Origin: Bacillota bacterium
GTDB taxonomy: Bacteria; Bacillota; Clostridia; Clostridiales; Clostridiaceae
DNA: 64,000 bases
Direction of reading: 5' to 3'
Assembly (NCBI GenBank): GCA_023435985.1
Contig: JAEZKY010000082.1
Coordinates: 1 to 64,000 of the forward strand
Shown: piece by piece, positions 55,513 to 63,962 of the stretch
Position numbering within the stretch: position 1 is the first letter of the stretch
How the letters are laid out: every line of letters begins with the position of its first letter
Notes under the pieces: model-generated
Databases searched by the model: none
Seen by the model: the letters and a program-made list of their open reading frames with translations, nothing else
What the model was told of the DNA's origin: nothing
Made by a program: the position numbers and the translations under genes

Positions 55513-55539
55513 TGGCTATCTAAAATTTATTAGATAACC
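55513..55539 (-). terminator. Hairpin after precursor 1
   Basis: On the minus strand GGTTATCTAA pairs with TTAGATAGCC, followed by ATTTT. Similar hairpins follow the other two precursor genes. Confidence 0.65.
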
Positions 55540-55577
55540 ACTTTCTTCAATTGTCCATTAATTTTCAACTGTTATTC

Positions 55578-55766
55578 TTATAAGTCACGGTTTGCATTCA
55601 TATTAGCAGTACCATTTGTACAAGCGCAGTTTCCACCTGTTCCACCTAGTGATCTAGTTTCAACTAGATTGAAGCTACCATTAATGCTACAATAACATTG
55701 ACAGCTATTAGCAGCAGTGTATACTTCATCCATGTTTTTGTTAAAAGGATTTACTACTTTAATCAT
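55578..55766 (-). CDS. Cys-rich RiPP precursor peptide 1, cluster 2
   Basis: A 62-aa peptide. The leader MIKVVNPFNKNMDEVYTAAN is identical in peptides 1 and 2. The core reads SCQCYCSINGSFNLVETRSL then CACTNGTANMNANRDL, giving the pattern CxCxCS...CxC...ANxNA. The ATG at 55766 is 8 bases from AAGGAGG; a GTG three codons upstream is too close to it. It carries five Cys and fits sactipeptide/ranthipeptide-like substrates of SPASM radical SAM enzymes. The mature form is unknown. Confidence 0.78.
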   Translation of the reverse strand: MIKVVNPFNKNMDEVYTAANSCQCYCSINGSFNLVETRSLGGTGGNCACTNGTANMNANRDL

Positions 55767-55913
55767 TTTTTTCACCTCCTTTCATATAAATTTCAATTAT
55801 ATTTCAAACTAATAAGCACTATAAATATCACTATATTTTATCGTATAAAATAAGTGTTTTAAAATATCCGTGAAAATTAGAGCAGCTTAACATAATTTGA
55901 AAATGGCTATATA

Positions 55914-55940
55914 AATTTAAGTAGGTAGCCACTTTTCTCA
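55914..55940 (-). terminator. Weak hairpin after precursor 2
   Basis: On the minus strand GGCTAC pairs with ATAGCC across an AT-rich loop, followed by ATTTTC. It aligns with 55513 and 56303. Confidence 0.5.
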
Positions 55941-55968
55941 ATCGTCCTTCAATTGTTCACTGCTACTC

Positions 55969-56157
55969 TTATAAATTATAGTTTGCATTCCTATTAGCAG
56001 TACCATATACACAATTGCATGGTCTATCTGTTCCACCTAATGATCTAGTATCAGCCATAGTAAAGCTAAGATTAACACTACAATGGCATTCACAGCTATT
56101 AGCAGCAGTGTATACTTCATCCATGTTTTTGTTAAAAGGATTTACTACTTTAATCAT
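55969..56157 (-). CDS. Cys-rich RiPP precursor peptide 2, cluster 2
   Basis: A 62-aa paralogue with the same leader. The core reads SCECHCSVNLSFTMADTRSL then CNCVYGTANRNANYNL. All five Cys align with peptide 1. Its upstream 190 bp are nearly identical to those of peptides 1 and 3, so each precursor has its own leader region, ribosome site and following hairpin. The three genes arose by tandem duplication. Confidence 0.78.
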   Translation of the reverse strand: MIKVVNPFNKNMDEVYTAANSCECHCSVNLSFTMADTRSLGGTDRPCNCVYGTANRNANYNL

Positions 56158-56302
56158 TGCTCTCACCTCCTTTCATATATTTATAAAATTTCAATTATAT
56201 TTAAAACTAATAAACACTATAAATATCACTATACTTTATCTTATAAAATAAGTGTTTTAAAATATCCGTGAAAATTAGAGCAGCTTAACATAATTTGAAA
56301 AT

Positions 56303-56328
56303 GGCTATCTAAATTTAATTAGACAGCC
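56303..56328 (-). terminator. Hairpin after precursor 3
   Basis: On the minus strand GGCTGTCTAA pairs with TTAGATAGCC, followed by ATTTTC. Confidence 0.65.
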
Positions 56329-56366
56329 ACTTTCCTCAATTGTCCCTCAATTTTTCACTGCTACTC

Positions 56367-56558
56367 TTATAAATCATGGTTTGCATTCTTATTAGCATTA
56401 CCATTTGCACAAGTACACACAATTACAGTAGAGTCTCCTAGTGATTTAGTATCATTTTTATTAAAGCTAACATTAACACTACAATGACATTCACAGCTAT
56501 TAGCAGCAGTGTATATTTCATCCATGTTTTTGTTAAAAGGATTTACCACTTTAATCAT
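56367..56558 (-). CDS. Cys-rich RiPP precursor peptide 3, cluster 2
   Basis: A 63-aa paralogue. The leader differs at one position (DEI instead of DEV). The core reads SCECHCSVNVSFNKNDTKSL then CTCANGNANKNANHDL, with one extra residue between the two Cys groups. It is nearest to the radical SAM gene, 111 bp after its stop. The conserved Cys pattern and variable loops suggest a family of products from one enzyme. Confidence 0.78.
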   Translation of the reverse strand: MIKVVNPFNKNMDEIYTAANSCECHCSVNVSFNKNDTKSLGDSTVIVCTCANGNANKNANHDL

Positions 56559-56669
56559 TGCTCTCACCTCCTTTCATGTCTTTAACAAATTTTGATTATA
56601 TTGCCAATTAAAATTTATTAAAAACTATAGATGTCGCTAGACCTTATCTTATAAAATAAGTGATCAACA

Positions 56670-58232
56670 TTACATAATCTGGATTTCATTTAAATCATCT
56701 AATTTCTCTGGAGAGTTTTCAAGCATAGTATGATAGAAAACAAAAGCTTCTTCTACTACATTTCTAATTGATGTACATCCTGCATTTTTATGTTCCTTAT
56801 TAAAGCCTTCTTCTGTATAGTTATCAACATAACAATCATTACATAAACCTGCTGCCCAGCATTTAGAACATGAATCTATAGAACCGTCAGAATAATCTTT
56901 TATATAAAATTTCTTGATTTTATCAAGATCAATACCACTAAATACATTTCCTATACTTGGTGAGCTTCCTACCCTTTCACAAACATAAAAATCTCCCTTT
57001 GTATTTACATATAATCTTCTGCTTCCTGGAACGCAACAAGAATTAAACTTATATATAGGTGCAGCTTTTTTTGTTATTCGCCTGTTATGAATAGTTAATA
57101 ATCTTCGGTTTATGCTCTCATCTACAACATTTCTATAATCTTTTAGTATGCCTTTAGATTTTACAAATTTTTCTTCTCCCCATGTTTCAAGAACATTTAT
57201 TAAACCTCCATTGATATTGTATCTAGGATCCTTGAGTAGTTCTTCTATATGATCTTTGTCATCAACAGTTCCTCTAGAAACATAGCTGATACTAACGTAT
57301 ACATTCTCAGGAAGCCATTCTAAACTTTCAAAGAACTCATTTATTCTTTCTATTTTTTCAAAGGTGTATGGTGGAGCAAAAACTCCATTTATTCCAATAC
57401 TGCTAGTAGAATTATTTTTAAATGCCTCAGCTAAATATTTAAGACCTCTTATTGCCTCATTAAAAGTTCCACGGCCATCAATATATTTTCTGTAACTATT
57501 TTGGACATCCTCTGGGCCATCCAAGCTGCATAAAACGCTAAGGTTGTCCACTGTTGCTAGATAATTTGCTATTTCCTCTGTAACTAAAGTGAGATTTGTA
57601 GTAAAAGAAAAAGTAAGCTTTTTATCCTTTATTGTTTCCTTTGCATATTCTATACACCATTTTAATAAATCAAATTTTATTAATGGCTCTCCTCCATAAA
57701 AAGTTACAGCAACTTCCTCACCTGAATGTTCTCTAGTATAATCAATTGCAGCTTTAGCCACCTCAAGGGTCATGTCATTGTTATTAAAATTTCTATTACC
57801 GCTATAGCTTTCATTGTAAATACAATAGCCACATCTTAAATTGCATCTTCCAGTCAATTCAAGTATTACTTGAGTTAAATTACTGTTAACACTGTTTTCT
57901 AGATTTTCATAGTGGTTAACTGTATATAACCTTTCCATTACAGGGGCCTTAAAAAGATCTTCTTCTTCTATAACTTTGTTTAATTCATCAAGCGAATCAA
58001 CCTCTTTTTCATCTAAGGAATGCTGAAATTCTTCCCAAGAAATTTTATTATCACCATAAAAGATAAAGCTTAAAATTTTGTAAGACTCTTCATCTAACTG
58101 TATTACTTTCCCTGTACCAACATCATAATAATAGTGATTTTTTTCAGTATTAAATAATTTTCCCATTCTAAAAATTTCTTTAGATTCTCTTAATTTAAAT
58201 ACGTTTTCAACTTTGTTATCTAAACAGTTCAT
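56670..58232 (-). CDS. SPASM-domain radical SAM peptide maturase, cluster 2
   Basis: A 520-aa enzyme. Residues about 20-95 (FRMGKLFNTEKNHYYYDVGT; VIQLDEESYKILSFIFYGD) look like the PqqD-type peptide-recognition element. The radical SAM motif is at Cys130, Cys134 and Cys137 (GRCNLRCGYC), with YGGEPLIKF for SAM. The C-terminal SPASM region has CCVPGSRRLYVNTKGDFYVC and SCSKCWAAGLCNDC, ligands for auxiliary FeS clusters. Such enzymes form thioether links from Cys to backbone or side-chain carbons. The ATG at 58232 has a GAGGAGG site; an upstream extension into the ABC gene is not supported. The substrates are probably the three adjacent peptides. Confidence 0.9.
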   Translation of the reverse strand: MNCLDNKVENVFKLRESKEIFRMGKLFNTEKNHYYYDVGTGKVIQLDEESYKILSFIFYGDNKISWEEFQHSLDEKEVDSLDELNKVIEEEDLFKAPVMERLYTVNHYENLENSVNSNLTQVILELTGRCNLRCGYCIYNESYSGNRNFNNNDMTLEVAKAAIDYTREHSGEEVAVTFYGGEPLIKFDLLKWCIEYAKETIKDKKLTFSFTTNLTLVTEEIANYLATVDNLSVLCSLDGPEDVQNSYRKYIDGRGTFNEAIRGLKYLAEAFKNNSTSSIGINGVFAPPYTFEKIERINEFFESLEWLPENVYVSISYVSRGTVDDKDHIEELLKDPRYNINGGLINVLETWGEEKFVKSKGILKDYRNVVDESINRRLLTIHNRRITKKAAPIYKFNSCCVPGSRRLYVNTKGDFYVCERVGSSPSIGNVFSGIDLDKIKKFYIKDYSDGSIDSCSKCWAAGLCNDCYVDNYTEEGFNKEHKNAGCTSIRNVVEEAFVFYHTMLENSPEKLDDLNEIQIM

Positions 58233-58251
58233 ATTTATAACCTCCTCTATA

Positions 58252-60048
58252 TTAGCCATAGCATTCACTTTGCATCTCATATAATTCTGAATATAATCCG
58301 TTTTCATCCATCAAATCCTTATGGGATCCCTTCTCTATTATTTCACCATCTTTAATAACTAAAATTTCATCGGCAATCTTTACAGTTGAAAATCTATGTG
58401 AAATAAGAATACAAGTTTTTCCTTGGATCATTTTATTAAAACTCTTAAAAATCTCATATTCTGTAGCTGCATCTAACGAAGCTGTTGGCTCATCAAGTAT
58501 TAAAATAGATCTATCAGCCATAAATGCCCTAGCTATTGCTAGTTTTTGCCACTGACCAAGTGATAAATCAACACCATTTGTCCATTCCTTTTGAAGCTGA
58601 GTGTTATATTTTTGTGGAAGCTTTTCAATAAATGCTACTGCACCGGATTTAAATGCAGCTTCTTTGATCTTGTCCATATTTTCAATATTATCTATGCTGC
58701 CTATTCCTATGTTTTTATATACTTCTAGTGGATAGTGCATAAAGTCTTGAAATACAACGGCTATATCCTTATAAATTGATAACCTGTCGTATTCGTTTAT
58801 ATCGATACCATCAATGTATATATGTCCTTTACTAGGCAAGTACAGCAAGCTTAATAATTTAATTAAGGTAGTTTTCCCGGAACCATTCATTCCAACTAAG
58901 GAATATGTTTTCTTTGCATCTATTTTTAGATTAATATTTTTTAATATATAATCATCTCTGTTAGGATATTTAAACCATACATCTTTAAATTCTATAGTTT
59001 TGAAGTCCTTATTAAAGGGTATTTTTTTTACATTTTCACTATTATATTTAGGCTTCAATTCTAAGATGGAAAATAGACTTTGCAGGTATAATTTATTTTC
59101 ATATAATTCACTAATAATATTTAATATAGTAGCAATAGAAGTTTGAATACTTTCAATTCCTGAAATGAACATTGTTATGCTTCCTATTGAATATTTTGCT
59201 TTTATTGATGATAAAATGGCATATAACTTTATTCCATATGAAAATATGTTCTCAAAGCTAAGTGCTAAAGCATAGTTTCTAAGAAATCTCTTTCTTATAA
59301 CCTTATCTTCATTTATATATTGCTGATAAATATCTAACATTAATTTTTTGAAGTATCTGCCTACATCAAATATTTTCATTTCTTTAATATTTTCATTTTT
59401 TATAAAGATTGATCTTAAATGCATAACAAATCTTCTTTTTTCAAGTCTTTCATTAAATAATGAAAATTCTTTTGATGATACTTTAACGCTTATGCAGAAC
59501 ATAGGTATTGTTGTAAATATACATAAAACTATTATTAATGGATTATATTGTAGAAAAATTGTTATTGTTCCTAAAAAGCTCACAACACTTTTTATTAATT
59601 CTATAAACATATTCATGAATTCAAGTGATCTGCTTGTAGATTCATCATTTACTTTTTGTATATCATCATAAATATTTACATCATCAAATTGAATTAGATC
59701 TAATTCAGATATTTTTTCTAAGGTCACTTTTGAAATATACTTATTTAAATATTCAGATAGCATTTTCTTATAATAGCTGGTTGTATAATTAAATATATTT
59801 TCAAAAGTAAAAATTACCAGGTGCATAGTAAGAAATATATAAATTATGTTAAGTTCTTTCTGCTGCCCTCCAATTATTAAAGCTATTTGATCAATTAAGT
59901 TTTTCCATATTATTAATTTACAAGGACTTGCAAAACCCACGAGTATATTTATAATTAGTATTAATAATAAATATAACTTTGAACAGGTCCATAATAACTT
60001 TAATGTTTTTACAAAATTTATAACATATTCTTTAATTCTCTTCACCAC
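58252..60048 (-). CDS. ABC exporter of RiPP cluster 2 (fused membrane and ATPase domains)
   Basis: A 598-aa half-transporter. About six membrane helices occupy residues 1-310. The ATPase domain follows with Walker A LVGMNGSGKTTL, signature LSLGQWQKLAIARAF, Walker B ILILDEPTASLD and the His of LISHRFSTV. There is no N-terminal C39 peptidase, so leader removal must be done by another protein, probably the M16 peptidase. It starts with GTG and has a weak ribosome site. It is the first gene of the leftward cluster, with 20 bp to the radical SAM gene. It should function as a dimer and export the modified peptides. Confidence 0.88.
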   Translation of the reverse strand: MVKRIKEYVINFVKTLKLLWTCSKLYLLLILIINILVGFASPCKLIIWKNLIDQIALIIGGQQKELNIIYIFLTMHLVIFTFENIFNYTTSYYKKMLSEYLNKYISKVTLEKISELDLIQFDDVNIYDDIQKVNDESTSRSLEFMNMFIELIKSVVSFLGTITIFLQYNPLIIVLCIFTTIPMFCISVKVSSKEFSLFNERLEKRRFVMHLRSIFIKNENIKEMKIFDVGRYFKKLMLDIYQQYINEDKVIRKRFLRNYALALSFENIFSYGIKLYAILSSIKAKYSIGSITMFISGIESIQTSIATILNIISELYENKLYLQSLFSILELKPKYNSENVKKIPFNKDFKTIEFKDVWFKYPNRDDYILKNINLKIDAKKTYSLVGMNGSGKTTLIKLLSLLYLPSKGHIYIDGIDINEYDRLSIYKDIAVVFQDFMHYPLEVYKNIGIGSIDNIENMDKIKEAAFKSGAVAFIEKLPQKYNTQLQKEWTNGVDLSLGQWQKLAIARAFMADRSILILDEPTASLDAATEYEIFKSFNKMIQGKTCILISHRFSTVKIADEILVIKDGEIIEKGSHKDLMDENGLYSELYEMQSECYG

Positions 60049-60282
60049 TTTTCTTAGTTGTAAATTACATTGTTCTATTTATGCGTAGTTAATAATTTCT
60101 GTGCACCAGATGTAAGTAAAGAACATAATTCATATCTACGATGCAAATATTACCATATTTTTCAAAAAATAAAATACTTTTTGCCAGAGACATTAAATAT
60201 GGTTATTGAATACATAATTATTTCTTTCACGTTAAAAAATCTACATCTAAGGAAAAATTACTAGACAAAGGCAGTCATCTTA

Positions 60283-60453
60283 TTTAATGTATATTCGTTT
60301 TCGACTTTTCATTGTACATCTTCTAATATGTCTGCAAAGGTTATATTAGTATATTCCGTAAATTTCATTGATCTAATGGGAGTTGAAATACTCACGGAAC
60401 TTCCGCGTCCAATAGGATCTCTTATGGTCTTTTCCCAGTATCTATATGCAGTG
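60283..60453 (-). pseudogene. Duplicated internal fragment of the sigma-like gene at 61811
   Basis: About 170 bp match 62115-62283 with roughly ten differences. In the protein this corresponds to YRYWEKTIRDPIGRGSSVSI and the residues after it. It has no start. The remaining bases of 60049-60643 contain no supported gene; one 19-codon frame (60515-60574) is probably chance or remnant. Confidence 0.75.
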
Positions 60454-60643
60454 ATTTTCTGCTATTTTTCTTATGCTATTTTGGGAATACTTATTAATTG
60501 CACATTGTAAATTGTGGATGAATATGTTATAAAAAAGTTATCAGAAGAACTTATAAAAGACTTTGGAAAATGAAATAAATGAATTTTGGAGATAAAGCTT
60601 GAAGCATTAAATAAATTTATCATAGTAGAAATGGAGAGATATA

Positions 60644-61675
60644 ATGCTTATTAATGAAAATGATTATTTACAAACCATTCAGAAAATAAAGGAAGAAATA
60701 AAATCTTCACAATATAGAGCTATAAAAAGTGTGAATAAAGAACTTATACTATTATATTGGAATATAGGTAATGTGATTCTTAATAACAGCAAATGGGGCA
60801 ATAAATTTATAGATAGCCTTGCAAAGGATATTAAAATGGAATTTCCAAAGCTTAAAGGTTTCTCTATTAGAAATTTAAAATATATGCGTAAATTTGCAGA
60901 ATTATATACAGATTTTGAATTTGTGCAGACAGTGTCTGCACAAATAACATGGTCACATAATGTTGAGATTATGGATAAGGTAAAATCACAGGACGAAAGA
61001 AAATGGTATATTGAAAAGACTATAGAAAATGGATGGTCTTTAAATATATTGGCTACTCAGATAAAAACAAATTTATATAAAAGACAAGTACTTGTAGAAA
61101 AAACCACTAATTACGAAAAAAATTTACCTGAGACACAAAGTAGACTTGCAAAGGGAATTTTAAAAGATCCATACAATTTTGATTTTATTACATTTAGGGA
61201 AGATATGTTAGAAGTTCAATTAGAAAAAGAACTAGTAAAGCAGGTTACAAAGTTACTTTTAGAACTAGGTTCAGGCTTTGCATTTGTAGGAAATCAGTAT
61301 CACATAGAAGTAGCTGGAGAAGATTTCTATATTGATTTATTATTTTATCATTTAAAGCTAAAATGCTATGTAGTTATTGAGCTGAAAACAGGAAAATTTG
61401 TACCTGAATATGCAGGTAAACTAAATTTTTATCTTTCTGCTGTTGATGATATTTTAAAAACAGAACAAGATAATCCATCTATAGGACTTTTATTATGCAG
61501 AGAGAAAAATAAGTTAATTGCAGAATATGCTCTTAAAGATATGACAAAACCAATTGGAATAAGTGAATACAAATTATTTGGAGAATTACCAGATGAATTT
61601 GAAGATACTTTGCCAACTATTGAAGATTTAGAAAAACGCATTAATTTCTTTGATGGTGAGATATCTGATGATTAA
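60644..61675 (+). CDS. YhcG/DUF1016-type PDDEXK nuclease
   Basis: A 343-aa protein of normal family length. The N-terminal DUF1016 part contains SVNKELILLYWNIGNVILNN, FPKLKGFSIRNLKYMRKFAE and FVQTVSAQITWSHNVEIMD. The C-terminal PDDEXK nuclease domain contains YHIEVAGEDFYIDLLFYH and CYVVIELKTGKFVPEYAGKL, with Asp and ELK as catalytic residues. YhcG-type nucleases are common in mobile elements and next to restriction genes; a defence or DNA-processing role is inferred. The ATG has a GGAGAG site. An internal palindrome (60921-60943) is repeated after the gene. Confidence 0.87.
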   Translation: MLINENDYLQTIQKIKEEIKSSQYRAIKSVNKELILLYWNIGNVILNNSKWGNKFIDSLAKDIKMEFPKLKGFSIRNLKYMRKFAELYTDFEFVQTVSAQITWSHNVEIMDKVKSQDERKWYIEKTIENGWSLNILATQIKTNLYKRQVLVEKTTNYEKNLPETQSRLAKGILKDPYNFDFITFREDMLEVQLEKELVKQVTKLLLELGSGFAFVGNQYHIEVAGEDFYIDLLFYHLKLKCYVVIELKTGKFVPEYAGKLNFYLSAVDDILKTEQDNPSIGLLLCREKNKLIAEYALKDMTKPIGISEYKLFGELPDEFEDTLPTIEDLEKRINFFDGEISDD

Positions 61676-61707
61676 AGCTTACAGTAAATGAATCAGGTGA
61701 AATTTTT

Positions 61708-61738
61708 TAATTGTGCAGACAGTGTCTGCACAATTAAA
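61708..61738 (+). terminator. Hairpin after the YhcG gene, identical to a site within it
   Basis: The perfect palindromic arms around GTGCAGACAGTGTCTGCAC (61711-61733) are extended by AATT pairs. The same 23 bases occur in the coding sequence at 60921-60943. Confidence 0.75.
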
Positions 61739-61742
61739 ATTG

Positions 61743-61783
61743 AACGGCTATAAATGTAAAGATAACATTTATAGCCGTTTTTG
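61743..61783. terminator. Strong bidirectional terminator
   Basis: AACGGCTATAAATGT pairs perfectly with ACATTTATAGCCGTT, followed by TTTTG. It separates the rightward YhcG gene from the leftward sigma-like gene. Confidence 0.9.
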
Positions 61784-61810
61784 TGTAACAAGTATTGGCA
61801 CGAACTAAAA

Positions 61811-62716
61811 TTATTCCACTTTTCTATATTTTAAATATTCACCTATCTTCGTTTTAGCTATATTTCTCCTTTTATTTATGCTGCCTCTGCAGATGCCAAA
61901 CTTCTCGCCTATTTCCTTATCAGTAAGATTATCTATATACCATAATTTAATGATTTTCCTCTCTAAGGGTGTGAGTATCTTAAAGGCTGTGCTGCAGGTA
62001 ATACCATTTATCCAGTTTGTATTTAAAAAGGTATTGTTATATGTATCACTTATTTCTTCCCCATAAACAACTGGTATAGCTGAAGCTTTAATATCATAGT
62101 ATACAGTTATTTTATTTAATGTATAGTCGTTTTCGACTTTTGATTGCACATCTTCTAATATGTCCGCAAAGGTTATATTAGTATCTTCTGTAAACTTCAT
62201 TGATCTAATGGGAGTTGAAATACTCACTGAACTTCCGCGTCCAATAGGATCTCTTATGGTCTTTTCCCAGTATCTATATGCATAATAGTGAAAATTTTTA
62301 TCTATATATGTATGAAAACTGGGTCTTACATCTTTGTATTTTTGGCACATATTGAAAAATATGATCTTTAAGTCCTGCTTTATATCTTCATAACTTGACT
62401 CATGAAAAATATTCATTATTGTATTAACTGTTGAGAACACTATGTTCCTGCCTGCATATTGATTGTAAAAATATGAATTTAATAATTTTCTATCTTTAGG
62501 ATCTTCAATAAACAGCTTTATAAAGCTTCTTACAGAGTAATAATTAAGATTATATTTACCAAATTTTATTAATACGGCATAATTAGATAAAAATTTTGCA
62601 AAGGCATCTAATAATTTATCTGCGGCATCCATTGAACCATTTTTATATTCATATACTAGGTCATGTACTCTCTGATAATCTTTGCTATAATCAATTTCAT
62701 ATTGTTTATTTCTCAT
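61811..62716 (-). CDS. Sigma-factor-like protein, 301 aa
   Basis: The ATG at 62716 (MRNKQYEIDYSKDYQRVHDL) follows an AGGTAG site; an earlier ATG has none. The N-terminal 200 residues resemble sigma region 2 in pattern (DIKQDLKIIFFNMCQKYKDV; HTYIDKNFHYYAYRYWEKTI). The C-terminus is a clear region-4 helix-turn-helix (LTPLERKIIKLWYIDNLTDK; IGEKFGICRGSINKRRNIAK). The length is between small sigma factors and phage sigma-like regulators. An AGTCGTTTTCGACT motif lies in the coding sequence at 62124. It heads away from three small genes to its right, from which it is likely read. Its targets are unknown. Confidence 0.72.
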   Translation of the reverse strand: MRNKQYEIDYSKDYQRVHDLVYEYKNGSMDAADKLLDAFAKFLSNYAVLIKFGKYNLNYYSVRSFIKLFIEDPKDRKLLNSYFYNQYAGRNIVFSTVNTIMNIFHESSYEDIKQDLKIIFFNMCQKYKDVRPSFHTYIDKNFHYYAYRYWEKTIRDPIGRGSSVSISTPIRSMKFTEDTNITFADILEDVQSKVENDYTLNKITVYYDIKASAIPVVYGEEISDTYNNTFLNTNWINGITCSTAFKILTPLERKIIKLWYIDNLTDKEIGEKFGICRGSINKRRNIAKTKIGEYLKYRKVE

Positions 62717-62785
62717 AAAATCTACCTGCATAATTTATTGATAGGATTAAAGTTAACATGATTTTTCCCTCTTTTCCGTATCTTC

Positions 62786-63154
62786 TTAGATCTTTTGTCC
62801 AAACTGCCTTGTTCTTACTGAGTTTCTAGAAGTGGCCGCTTTACTCTTAGTGTCTGAATTTGTTTGTGTTTCTTCATTTTCTTCAAGCCGCTTTGCAGCT
62901 CTTTTTCTTTCTTCTACAAGTCCTGGGGTTCCTCTGTCAGCCTGACTCATCATAGCTTCCTTGCACCAGGGATGCAGATGCCATTTAAATTCAAATTTTC
63001 GTTGAAAAGAATCCTTTGAAAATTCACTTGGATATATTATTTGGTTACAATACTGACAGATAATAGGTTCACCTGGCTTTGGTTTCTTCGGAATATTCTG
63101 TCCGTTTCTTGTGTATTCCTCAGGGGTCATACCGCTATCTAACGTCATTTTCAT
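62786..63154 (-). CDS. Small zinc-finger-like protein
   Basis: A 122-aa protein with CQYCNQIIYPSEFSKDSF and then KWHLHPWCKEA, a Cys2-His-Cys arrangement that should bind zinc. The C-terminus is polar and basic (ERKRAAKRLEENEETQTN). The AGGTGA site is 9 bases before the ATG, and it lies 6 bp after the stop of the next gene upstream. It is part of a leftward group of three small genes before the sigma-like gene. Possibly nucleic-acid binding. Confidence 0.65.
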   Translation of the reverse strand: MKMTLDSGMTPEEYTRNGQNIPKKPKPGEPIICQYCNQIIYPSEFSKDSFQRKFEFKWHLHPWCKEAMMSQADRGTPGLVEERKRAAKRLEENEETQTNSDTKSKAATSRNSVRTRQFGQKI

Positions 63155-63160
63155 CTTTTA

Positions 63161-63505
63161 TCACCTGCTCTCTCTTTTATCTGCAATTGCTTTTAGTTTA
63201 TCAATGGTTTCCTTTGTAACATTTATAGTATTATTTTCTCTTTTTATCATATGCTGTCTATCTTTGTATTTATGAGTGCACATTGGTATCTGGCAAATTT
63301 CACATTTAGTATATAGATGGCTTGCCTTATTTTCACATTTGCTGCATATAGGACATGGATTATATCTAGGACATGCAGTGAAGCACTCCTTATCTTCTTC
63401 AAAAAGCTCTTTAGTTGTCTTATGTTTATGCATATTGTCTTTAATTTTTTTTGTTAGATTTTTTTCTACAGCTTCCTGCTGCATTTTAATATATTGCTTA
63501 TTCAT
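63161..63505 (-). CDS. Cys-rich zinc-binding-like protein
   Basis: A 114-aa protein starting at ATG 63505 with a GGAG site. It has many paired cysteines (CFTACPRYNPCPICSKCENK; TKCEICQIPMCTHKYKD), typical of one or two zinc knuckles. The C-terminal helix (INVTKETIDKLKAIADKRES) could be a ribbon-helix-helix-like or simple helix. It is the middle gene of the leftward group. Function is unknown. Confidence 0.65.
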   Translation of the reverse strand: MNKQYIKMQQEAVEKNLTKKIKDNMHKHKTTKELFEEDKECFTACPRYNPCPICSKCENKASHLYTKCEICQIPMCTHKYKDRQHMIKRENNTINVTKETIDKLKAIADKRESR

Positions 63506-63522
63506 ATTGATCTCCATTATTT

Positions 63523-63861
63523 TTATATAGTCACTACTGTATTTTCTTTAAAAATATGTTCCTTTGATTTTTTGTATAAACTTATTGTATCTTCGTTTAT
63601 AAATTCCATAACTGTAAATATATTTGTACATTTTTTTAATACTTCTGGAAGGGTATATACCCTTTTTACGATACAGTTTGTATTTGAATTAAATATAGAA
63701 AATGTTATTTCTACATTATCACCTAATTCGAAGTTAATATAAATATCATTATATTCAGAGCTTGGAACATGTTCTAGTAATTTCTGAGCGCAAATCTGCT
63801 CAAGGGTGCTCAATAAATAGTTTAAATTCTTTATTATACTAAGTAGTCTGTCTCTGGACAT
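63523..63861 (-). CDS. Protein of unknown function, 112 aa
   Basis: A 112-aa protein (MSRDRLLSIIKNLNYLLSTL; IYINFELGDNVEITFSIFNS) with a helical start and a beta-rich middle. An AGGCGA site precedes the ATG. It is the first gene of the leftward group 63861-62786. The promoter should be in 63862-64000, where the AGTCGAAATAGACT motif lies 88 bp upstream. Not recognised. Confidence 0.6.
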   Translation of the reverse strand: MSRDRLLSIIKNLNYLLSTLEQICAQKLLEHVPSSEYNDIYINFELGDNVEITFSIFNSNTNCIVKRVYTLPEVLKKCTNIFTVMEFINEDTISLYKKSKEHIFKENTVVTI

Positions 63862-63948
63862 CTTAAATCGCCTGCCTTTAATGTAGATTTATATTTATTT
63901 CTTAAGTTTAATAAATGCACTTATGAATCTTTTTATGTCTGTATTTGT

Positions 63949-63962
63949 AGTCGAAATAGACT
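63949..63962. promoter_or_regulatory. AGTCGAAATAGACT near-palindrome upstream of a leftward operon
   Basis: This is the exact reverse complement form of... AGTCGATTTAGACT type sites differ only at the centre (19973, 20968). It lies 88 bp before the ATG at 63861, in a region with no gene up to the window edge, a likely operator position. Confidence 0.55.

Noticed and set aside
60328..60510. Rightward 60-codon membrane-like frame
   Set aside because: It lies antisense to the duplicated sigma-gene fragment and is explained by it.
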